A DNA stretch of 10,692 nucleotides from Bryobacteraceae bacterium (GTDB taxonomy: Bacteria; Acidobacteriota; Terriglobia; Bryobacterales; Bryobacteraceae): NCBI GenBank assembly GCA_025929455.1, contig JAICMB010000064.1, positions 1 to 10,692 of the forward strand. The letters are read 5' to 3'. Numbering within the stretch: position 1 is the first letter of the stretch; each line of letters starts with the position of its first letter. Made by a program: the position numbers and the translations under genes. The notes beneath the pieces were generated by a model. That model was not told the origin of the DNA, did no database searches, and was given only the letters and a program-made list of their open reading frames with translations. Of this stretch, positions 1-6,403 are shown one piece after another.

Positions 1-791
<791 letters not shown>

Positions 792-822
792 TTACCCTCT
801 TGTGCCTGCCCGCATCCGCCGC

Positions 823-1143
823 TTAGGCGACCTTGGATGCCTTCTTGTTGGCAGTGCCCTCCATAACGCCGAGGATCTCTTCCTCGCGCATGATCAAAAG
901 CTCTTCCCCGTCCAGCTTGATGTCGCTGCCGGAGTATTTGCCGAACAGAATCCGGTCTCCCGGCTTCACATCGAGCGGAATCACCTTCCCGTCCTCGAGG
1001 CGCTTGCCCTTGCCGACGGCCACCACTTCGCCCTCCTGAGGCTTCTCCTTCGCGGAGTCAGGAATATACAGGCCGCCCTGCATGGTCTCTTTCTCCTCGA
1101 TCCGTTTCACTACGACGCGGTCGTAGAGCGGTCGAATATTCAT
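823..1143 (-). CDS. groES: Co-chaperonin GroES (Hsp10)
   Basis: Heptameric lid of the GroEL chamber, 106 aa against the usual 95-100. The start [17 protein letters not shown] is the family N-terminus. The mobile loop that docks onto GroEL is residues ~16-33 with the GGLYIPD motif at 23-29. [14 protein letters not shown] and the C-terminal [12 protein letters not shown] are also typical. After that core there is a 10-residue Lys/Ala-rich tail ([10 protein letters not shown]), longer than in most homologs. The ATG at 1143 is supported by GGGAGG about 11 nt upstream. It is the first gene of the groES-groEL operon. The promoter with its overlapping CIRCE operator lies 71-100 nt upstream of the start, which points to repression by HrcA and induction on protein-folding stress. 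Confidence 0.98.
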   Translation of the reverse strand: MNIRPLYDRVVVKRIEEKETMQGGLYIPDSAKEKPQEGEVVAVGKGKRLEDGKVIPLDVKPGDRILFGKYSGSDIKLDGEELLIMREEEILGVMEGTANKKASKVA

Positions 1144-1213
1144 GGTCTCAAAAACCTCCCGAAAATCGCTTGAAATTTTAGGTTCGGAATTGGAGCGTTA
1201 AGCTCCGTTCAGA

Positions 1214-1243
1214 ATATTAGCAGAGTTGGAGGAGGAGTGCCAA
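1214..1243 (-). promoter_or_regulatory. Probable sigma-70-type promoter of groES-groEL
   Basis: On the minus strand TTGGCA (1243-1238; 5 of 6 to TTGACA) and TAATAT (1219-1214; 4 of 6 to TATAAT) are 18 bp apart. The expected transcript start is near 1207, giving a leader of about 64 nt before the groES ATG. The stretch just upstream (about 1255-1283) is AT-rich for this genome. The assignment is by eye; its overlap with the CIRCE element strengthens it. Confidence 0.6.
1217..1243 (-). promoter_or_regulatory. CIRCE element (HrcA repressor operator), degenerate in one arm
   Basis: Read on the minus strand the site is TTGGCACTC-N9-CTCTGCTAA, against the CIRCE consensus TTAGCACTC-N9-GAGTGCTAA. 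The upstream arm matches 8 of 9. The downstream arm matches 6 of 9, its three inner bases differing. The spacer is exactly 9 nt and the position ahead of groES is the standard one. It spans the region from the -35 box nearly to the -10 box, so bound HrcA would block RNA polymerase. The hrcA gene is not in the window. Confidence 0.8.
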
Positions 1244-1294
1244 TATCTTGCCGTAAGTAGCTGAATATAAAACGCATATTTAACTTGACGGTAG

Positions 1295-1317
1295 GGCGGC
1301 CAGTCTTGCTGGCCGCC
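1295..1317. repeat. Perfect GC-rich inverted repeat (hairpin), 9-bp arms
   Basis: GGCGGCCAG (1295-1303), a 5-nt loop TCTTG, then CTGGCCGCC (1309-1317). It sits in the divergent region between groES and the nucleotidyltransferase cassette. No T-run follows it on either strand, so it is not a standard Rho-independent terminator. It may be a copy of a dispersed intergenic palindrome (REP-like); no second copy is present in this window. Confidence 0.7.
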
Positions 1318-1341
1318 GTCGGCGCGCACCATCTAGTCCGG

Positions 1342-1376
1342 CGAAGGCGCGATTGCTGCCGTCCGCAATGCCTTCG
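1342..1376. repeat. Imperfect inverted repeat (hairpin), 12 paired positions
   Basis: CGAAGGC (1342-1348) pairs with GCCTTCG (1370-1376). ATTGC (1352-1356) pairs with GCAAT (1365-1369). A 3-nt bulge lies on the left arm (1349-1351) and the loop is 8 nt. It lies 24 nt downstream of the first hairpin and 33 nt before the start of the 71-aa gene, so a plus-strand transcript starting upstream of both would carry both structures in its leader. Confidence 0.55.
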
Positions 1377-1409
1377 AAAACGCCGACCGCACATACTAAG
1401 AATAAGCTT

Positions 1410-1625
1410 ATGCACGACATGCAATCCGAATCCGAAACGTTTGCCAGCCTGTATCGTCGCGCGTTCGTCGAATACGGCACACGCGCGCTATGGAACAAGC
1501 GCATGCTCGAGCAACCCACTCCGGAAGACGCCCTGGTCATTGCGCGGGCACTGCGCATCGAGGGGGACCGGCAAGGCCGCAAGCTCGCAGAGCAGATCGA
1601 GAAGGCATGCCGTGCCGCTCTCTAA
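1410..1625 (+). CDS. Small unknown protein (71 aa) paired with a nucleotidyltransferase; candidate antitoxin
   Basis: I do not recognise a named family. From the ATG at 1410 the product is 71 aa, predicted mostly helical and strongly charged. It has an aromatic/basic first half (ASLYRRAFVEYGTRALWNKR) and a regular helical second half (EDALVIARALRIEGDRQG, then LAEQIEKACRAAL). There is no signal peptide or membrane segment. An in-frame ATG at 1419 and upstream starts at 1353 and 1368 are possible. I prefer 1410 or 1419 because the residues before them are low-complexity (PSKTPTAHTKNK) and run into the upstream hairpin. No clear Shine-Dalgarno is seen. The gene overlaps the next one by 14 nt in another frame, so the two are probably translated together. 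That layout, a small gene just ahead of an AbiEii-like protein, suggests an antitoxin or accessory subunit. The role is inferred from context only. Confidence 0.7.
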   Translation: MHDMQSESETFASLYRRAFVEYGTRALWNKRMLEQPTPEDALVIARALRIEGDRQGRKLAEQIEKACRAAL

Positions 1626-2421
1626 AGCCCAGACCGGAGTCCTCCGCCTGATAGCCGCGCACCGGAATCCGGACAGCTATGTTGCGGGAGGGGCTGCGCT
1701 GAACCGTGCCGCCCCGCGGTATTCCGGCGACATCGATGTGTTCCACAGCCGTGAAGAACGCGTTGCGTTCGCCGCCGACGCCGATGCAAAAACGCTGGAG
1801 TCCGCGGGCTACCGCGTACAATGGATCCGGCGTTTGCCGGCAGTTTACACGGCCGAGGTTTCCGGACCGCCGGGCGCGACGCATCTCGAATGGGTCGTGG
1901 ACAGCGATTTTCGATTCTTCCCGGTCGTGCGCGATGACACCTTCGGATACGTCCTGCACCCGGTTGATTTGGCTACGAACAAAGTCATGGCCGCTGCCGG
2001 CCGTCGCGAAGTGCGCGACGTTGTCGATGTTGTCACGGTCCATGAGACGATTCTTCCGCTTGGCGCCGTAATATGGGCCGCTGTCGACAAATCGCCGGGC
2101 TACACTCAGGAAGGATTGATTGCCGAGATTCGCCGCAACTCCCGCTATCCCGCGGCGGAATGGCGCGCGATAGCCACTGCCGAACCGATCGATCCCGATA
2201 TCATCATGGCCAAGTTCCGTGCCGCACTCGATGATGCCGAGGCATTCGCCTCGCGCATGCCGAGCGACAAAATCGGATTGCTCTTCCTTCAGGGAGGAAA
2301 AGTCGTGCAGCCGGATCCGGCGCTGCTACCGCATTATCAGACTCACGGCGGTGAGCTACGCGGTCACTGGCCTGCTAGCGGCGAGATCACAGCCGCGATG
2401 ATCGAACGGTATAAGTCCTGA
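1612..2421 (+). CDS. AbiEii-like nucleotidyltransferase, probable toxin of a two-gene module
   Basis: Predicted cytoplasmic protein of 269 aa. The N-terminus has the DNA-polymerase-beta-like nucleotidyltransferase signature: VAGGAALN at 24-31 followed by SGDIDVF at 38-44, giving the GG pair and the metal-binding D40-x-D42. A third acidic residue is probably D97 or D99 in LEWVVDSDFRF. The segment HPVDLATNKVMAAAGRREVRDVVDVV is like the region after the catalytic core in AbiEii/AbiGii-type and MenT-like proteins, which modify tRNA or other targets with nucleotides. The start is GTG at 1612: AGAAGG (1600-1605) stands 6 nt upstream and the protein then begins at the family-like N-terminus. The frame stays open upstream to 1285, but that part only shadows the 71-aa gene. 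The gene overlaps the 71-aa gene by 14 nt and ends 34 bp from the convergent glucan synthase. The substrate and true toxicity are unknown. Confidence 0.8.
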   Translation: MPLSKAQTGVLRLIAAHRNPDSYVAGGAALNRAAPRYSGDIDVFHSREERVAFAADADAKTLESAGYRVQWIRRLPAVYTAEVSGPPGATHLEWVVDSDFRFFPVVRDDTFGYVLHPVDLATNKVMAAAGRREVRDVVDVVTVHETILPLGAVIWAAVDKSPGYTQEGLIAEIRRNSRYPAAEWRAIATAEPIDPDIIMAKFRAALDDAEAFASRMPSDKIGLLFLQGGKVVQPDPALLPHYQTHGGELRGHWPASGEITAAMIERYKS

Positions 2422-2455
2422 AAGTCGCCGAAGTTTCGTCCGCGTACTATGCGCA

Positions 2456-4564
2456 TCACGATGCAGCCGCCGCTGTTTCGGGCACGAGCGCCGGCATGGG
2501 CTCTTCTTCCACCACTAGCGACGATGGCACGCGTTCATTCAGCAGCAGCTCCGTCGCCATCACTTCCGGCGCGGAGTGAAAATACTGCTGCAGCGGATTG
2601 TCGAACAGCGCGTTGCAAATGGCCAGCAAGCTCATGCCTTGATGATGTGCCATCCAACTGCGAATCACCTCGGCGCCGTTGCTCGTATAGTCGATGGCTT
2701 CATAGAATCCGTAGTGCCCGGTCCAGCCGTACTCGGCCATGCGCGTGAGATTTTCGACCGCCGCGCGCGGATCCACCGCGAGTGCGAGGAACGTTGAGTA
2801 CGGCGAGATCACGACCGGGGCGACCTCGGTCTGTTTCATCGCGAGCGCAGGAACGCCGAATGCGCAGTATCCGTAGTCGCCGCCTTCTTCACCGCGGCAC
2901 GCCGATTCGGAAATGCCCCAGGGCACTCCGCGCGACCGCGCGAATTCCTTCTGTGCGCGCACCACTTCGGTCGCGCTTTGCCCCGTGATGGTATCGGCGT
3001 AATGCCGCATCCACAGCATCGGCATCAGATATTCGAACATGGTGCCGGTCCACGAAACGAGCACGCGCGCGCCACGGTACAGCGTGTGCGAACGGCCCAA
3101 GTGGAACCACGCCTCTTGCGGAACATCACCTTTTGCGATTGCGACGAAACAAGCGATGCGCGATTCCGACGCCAACAGGTCGTAGCTGGACGGCTCCAAA
3201 CGGTCCGCACCTGCGTCGTAGCCCACCGAAAGAACCTTTTTGCGCCGATGGTAGAGGAAGCTGAAATCCATCGCCGCCGCAAGTTCACCCGCGCTGTTGG
3301 CAATGGCGCGCAATGCGGCAACTTGTTGTTCCGAATCCCGCCGGTTCTGCTTCGCGGACGCGAGAGCCGCCTGGCGCAGCGTCCACAGTGCCGCGACCAG
3401 ATTGCCGCTATCCACCGTCGAAACGAAGCGCGGCTCCAAAGGCTGTAGCGTCTGGCCGTCGTACCAGTTATAGAGATGACCGCGGTATTTGGACAGGCGC
3501 GACACGGTCTCCAACGTCTGGCCGGTTTCGAAAATAAAGCCGGCTGTATCGAGGAATCCGAGTTGCACCGCGGCCACGCGCGCGTTCAGCAGCATGCCCA
3601 AATTCGTAGGCGACAGCCGATGAACGGCATTTCCGTTCTCGCGCACGCTGTCGGGACTGAGCCAGTTTGTCGCCGGCGAACTCCAGTCGTGGAAAAAGCG
3701 CCAGATCTTCTCCGCCGATTCGCGCAGCATTTCGTCGGCGCCGCCGCGCAGTTGCCGATTGCTGGTGCGAGGCGGGCGGTTCAGCCAGTAAGAAATCGCG
3801 CGCGAAACAAACCACAGCAGCAGCACAGGCCCCGCCTCGGGCAGCGCCGCAGGACGGACCAGAAACAGCACCAGGCCGAGTGCCGCCGCAATCCAGGGCG
3901 TCCACTCGAAATAACGATCGACGGTGGACTTCCGCCGCGCGGCGCTCTCCGCTTCCGCGGCCGTTTCCCATTCGAGCAGCTTGCGGCGCGTCACGGACAC
4001 GCGCATGACCGAGCGGACGATCGCGTCGATGGACAGCAGCGCCTGATGCAGCAGGAAAATGACGTTTAGCAACGCCATCAGACTGCCCTTTGCAAAACTG
4101 CCGATGGTGTCACGGGACCACGCGCCGAACCGCCGCGTTCTCCACGGCACCCGCAGGAGCGAGAACAGCAGATTGGCTACCACCGGCATGAACAGCATCG
4201 CGAGCGTGACCACCGTCCAATACAACGCGCCGCCCGGCAAGTAAAACCAGCCCGCGAGGAACAGCAGCAGCGTTGCAGGTTCAATGACGCTGCGGCGCAG
4301 ATTGTCGAGAATCTGCCAGCGCGAAATGGGCGCGATCGGATTGGGCGTGATGCGGCCGTGGAAGTCAGGCACCGACGCGCGCAGCCACCGCGTAATCTGC
4401 CAATCGCCGCGCACCCAGCGATGCTTCCGGCGGCTGTACGCGCTGAAGTGCGACGGATAATCGTCGATCAGCTCAATATCGGAAACCAGTCCCGCGCGCG
4501 CGTAGGACCCCTCGATCAAATCGTGGCTGAGCAGCGTGTTGTCGGGGAAGCGATGCTGCAGCAC
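2456..4564 (-). CDS. Glucan synthase C-terminal half: rest of GT84, membrane spans, glycoamylase/GH189-like domain
   Basis: Opened here at an in-frame GTG (codon 614 of the whole frame); no good ribosome site precedes it, and the homologous sequence starts right after the TAG at 4619. Using whole-frame numbering: LSHDLIEG (~625-632) and HRWVRGDWQ (661-669) finish the GT84 active site. Membrane spans lie near 708-722, 728-748, 775-795, 834-850 and 858-873. A PF10091 glycoamylase-like domain occupies ~925-1290, with GHLYNWYDGQTLQPLEPRF, STVDSGNLV, YDLLASESR, MFEYLMP (1122-1127), WGISES (1162-1167), YEAIDYT and AHHQGMSL. In cyclic glucan synthases this middle domain (GH189) carries out transglycosylation that closes the ring. 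The protein ends in VVEEEPMPALVPETAAAAS with no GH94 domains. Confidence 0.8.
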   Translation of the reverse strand: MLQHRFPDNTLLSHDLIEGSYARAGLVSDIELIDDYPSHFSAYSRRKHRWVRGDWQITRWLRASVPDFHGRITPNPIAPISRWQILDNLRRSVIEPATLLLFLAGWFYLPGGALYWTVVTLAMLFMPVVANLLFSLLRVPWRTRRFGAWSRDTIGSFAKGSLMALLNVIFLLHQALLSIDAIVRSVMRVSVTRRKLLEWETAAEAESAARRKSTVDRYFEWTPWIAAALGLVLFLVRPAALPEAGPVLLLWFVSRAISYWLNRPPRTSNRQLRGGADEMLRESAEKIWRFFHDWSSPATNWLSPDSVRENGNAVHRLSPTNLGMLLNARVAAVQLGFLDTAGFIFETGQTLETVSRLSKYRGHLYNWYDGQTLQPLEPRFVSTVDSGNLVAALWTLRQAALASAKQNRRDSEQQVAALRAIANSAGELAAAMDFSFLYHRRKKVLSVGYDAGADRLEPSSYDLLASESRIACFVAIAKGDVPQEAWFHLGRSHTLYRGARVLVSWTGTMFEYLMPMLWMRHYADTITGQSATEVVRAQKEFARSRGVPWGISESACRGEEGGDYGYCAFGVPALAMKQTEVAPVVISPYSTFLALAVDPRAAVENLTRMAEYGWTGHYGFYEAIDYTSNGAEVIRSWMAHHQGMSLLAICNALFDNPLQQYFHSAPEVMATELLLNERVPSSLVVEEEPMPALVPETAAAAS

Positions 4565-4618
4565 TTCTTCGAGTGCATCGATGTCGTAGATGCCCTTGCC
4601 GGTGAAAATGCCCCGGCC

Positions 4619-6403
4619 CTAGAGGTCCTGATAAACGTCGGACACGGCGCGCGTGTAGATGTCGAATCCGGTCTGTCCGGAGTAGATGGACGCCAGGCGG
4701 CTGCGCGATGCCGACTCGACACTGATGCCGATGCGCGGCTGCAAAATGGCGTAGCCCTCGGTCACGATCTTCCTCGCCGCGTCCACCACCGGGCGATTCA
4801 GCGGATGCGCCATCGCGCCCACCAGCCGTGCCGCCGCGCCGCGCGGAAGCTGCGTGTCGGAATCGAGCGTAATCACATAACGAACCCCGCTCAAAGCACG
4901 CAAGTTGCCGGCCTTGACGGGGAAGCTATCGTACCGCCCGCGCAAGAGTTGATTCAGATCGAGGAGCTTGCCGCGCTTGCGCTCCCAGCCCATCCAGCGG
5001 CCTTCGGAAGCGTTGTAGATGCGGTGCCGGTGGAAAAGGTAAAAGGGCGTGGCATCGCCATTTCCGTAAGTGCGGTTGAGTCCGTCGATGAGTTCGCAGC
5101 ACAACTCGGCCAGTTTGTCGCGTTCGTCTTCGGGCCGGTCGGCGTCGGGACAATCCGTCACCAATGCGAACGACAGATTCGGATCGTGGTTTGCGAGGAA
5201 ACGGATTTCGAGGTCGAGCGCCAGCCCGCGCACCTGCTCTTCGTTCAGCAGCAGCGCGGGAACGGCCACCAGAGCGGCAAATTCTTCCGGAACGCCCTCG
5301 GAAAAGTCCAGCTTCGGCAACGGACGCGGCCGCAACAGCGACGTCGTCAGGTGATTCATGAACTCCACTGCGGCTTGGGTCGCGGGGAGGATGAGGAGGA
5401 AAAATCCCGCCAATACGGGTGTAAGCGAATTGAGCGCGGTAAGCAGTCCGATGACGATCACGAACGTGACGATCTCGATGCCGCTGAGATAAAACCCGTT
5501 GGGATGCTTGAGCAGCGCGTCCCGCAAACGCTGCGGAAAGCTGGGGCGGTATCCTGCCGCGCGCCGCAGCGCCGGGAGGCCTGCGTCGATCAGATAAAAG
5601 CCGACGTGGGTGCGGCGAAATAACGCGGGATGCTTTCCGGCATGACCGCGCGCGTGCTGCGCTGCTTGCCGCGCCATGGCGATAGCCATTTCCGCAATTT
5701 CGTGCTCGGAATGATCCGAGCACTTCGCTATATCGGTGATCGCATTGCGATAAGTGTCGCGGCTGTCGGCCTCCGTCGCGGCGTATGCGCCCGCAGGGTC
5801 GCGCTCCAGAATGCGCTCGACAACGCTCGCCGCTTCGAACAGGTCCTGCCATTGCGCTTCGGAAATACGCCGTAAGCTCGCCAGCAACGCGGGAATTGTT
5901 TCCGCGGGTCCCTCCGCTAGCTGCTCCAATAACACGAGTTCGAGCTCGGGCCGCATAGCCCACAGCTCGGCCATTTGCAGTTCGCAGCGCTCCTGATAAC
6001 CCGACAGGAAAGCGATGTAGATCTCTTCAGAAAACTCGTACTCTGACGCGGCCAGCAGATCGCGCGCCGCCGCGTACGCGCGCGTGTTGACGGCCGAGTC
6101 TCCTTCGACGGTTACCGCCGGCAACTCTCGAGTCACCTTCGCGGCATCGCTCACGTCCCGAGCGGCGCTGCGCACCAGCCGGAAGTTTTCGAACAGCCAC
6201 CGCCCGCTCTCGCCCGTTCGTTCCGCTTGCCGCCGCGCGAGCGCTTCCGTCAACTGCCGCACGTGATGTCGCAACTCGTCCACGCCGGCGGGCTGCGCTA
6301 CCGCCTTGTGGCGATTCGCGGCTTCCCGTCCGGCCGCACGCAGGTCCTTCTGCGCCGTGCCGGCCTGCACCCCCTGTACTGTCCCTGTATCAGAAATTAT
6401 CAT
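4619..6403 (-). CDS. Glucan synthase N-terminal half: N-terminal helical region and first part of the GT84 domain
   Basis: 594 codons up to the TAG. Residues ~65-340 form the N-terminal helical region of NdvB/ChvB-like proteins (WLFENFRLVRSAARD at 69-83, ELWAMRPELELVLLEQLAE at 146-164). Two membrane spans follow at about 304-323 and 325-345. Next comes the cytoplasmic GT84 domain, which transfers glucose from UDP-glucose in the known enzymes. Landmarks are VPALLLNEEQ (381-390), FYLFHRHRIYNASEGRWMGWERKRGKL (in two adjoining stretches, ~454-480), and ITLDSDTQLP with the nucleotide-sugar and metal-binding D514-x-D516. The start is an ATG in a 4-nt ATGA overlap with the upstream ABC gene, which implies translational coupling and needs no own ribosome site. 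If translation stops at TAG, the product has a DxD but lacks the rest of the active site. Confidence 0.85.
   Translation of the reverse strand: MIISDTGTVQGVQAGTAQKDLRAAGREAANRHKAVAQPAGVDELRHHVRQLTEALARRQAERTGESGRWLFENFRLVRSAARDVSDAAKVTRELPAVTVEGDSAVNTRAYAAARDLLAASEYEFSEEIYIAFLSGYQERCELQMAELWAMRPELELVLLEQLAEGPAETIPALLASLRRISEAQWQDLFEAASVVERILERDPAGAYAATEADSRDTYRNAITDIAKCSDHSEHEIAEMAIAMARQAAQHARGHAGKHPALFRRTHVGFYLIDAGLPALRRAAGYRPSFPQRLRDALLKHPNGFYLSGIEIVTFVIVIGLLTALNSLTPVLAGFFLLILPATQAAVEFMNHLTTSLLRPRPLPKLDFSEGVPEEFAALVAVPALLLNEEQVRGLALDLEIRFLANHDPNLSFALVTDCPDADRPEDERDKLAELCCELIDGLNRTYGNGDATPFYLFHRHRIYNASEGRWMGWERKRGKLLDLNQLLRGRYDSFPVKAGNLRALSGVRYVITLDSDTQLPRGAAARLVGAMAHPLNRPVVDAARKIVTEGYAILQPRIGISVESASRSRLASIYSGQTGFDIYTRAVSDVYQDL

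Larger units (their letters stand above)
2456..6403 (-). pseudogene. Beta-1,2-glucan synthase-like gene (GT84 + glycoamylase/GH189-like), interrupted by in-frame TAG at codon 595
   Basis: Taken as one unit this is a 1315-codon frame with a single internal stop (TAG, 4619-4621). The same frame continues in family-like sequence immediately after it. Before the stop the protein reads SDVYQDL; after it GRGIFTGKGIYDID. Relatives have an aromatic residue (Phe or Tyr) at this place, so a TAC or TAT to TAG change would explain it. The stop divides the GT84 domain between its DxD motif and its HRWVRGDW motif, so neither half alone would be a complete transferase. Downstream residues keep conserved motifs with no further stop for 720 codons, so the mutation is recent, is a sequence error, or is read through. 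The start ATG (6403-6401) overlaps the exporter's TGA as ATGA. Canonical cyclic glucan synthases are about 2700-2900 aa and carry GH94 domains after the glycoamylase domain. This one ends just before them. Confidence 0.75.

Noticed and set aside
1295..1317. Rho-independent terminator
   Set aside because: The stem is strong, but no T-run follows on either strand and no gene ends nearby in a suitable direction.
1285..1611. N-terminal extension of the nucleotidyltransferase to 378 aa
   Set aside because: The extension crosses both hairpins and the whole 71-aa gene, has no family similarity, and GTG 1612 has a proper ribosome site.
4562..4564. Independent translation start of a separate C-terminal protein at GTG 4564
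   Set aside because: No ribosome site precedes it and the homologous sequence begins upstream, directly after the TAG.
4619..4621. Pyrrolysine or reassigned amber codon
   Set aside because: TAG ends two other genes in this window, and pyrrolysine is not expected in a GT84 enzyme; the site normally holds Phe or Tyr.
4358..5623. 421-aa open frame on the plus strand opposite the glucan synthase
   Set aside because: It is antisense to conserved GT84 sequence and has no recognisable protein features; long shadow frames are expected in GC-rich DNA.
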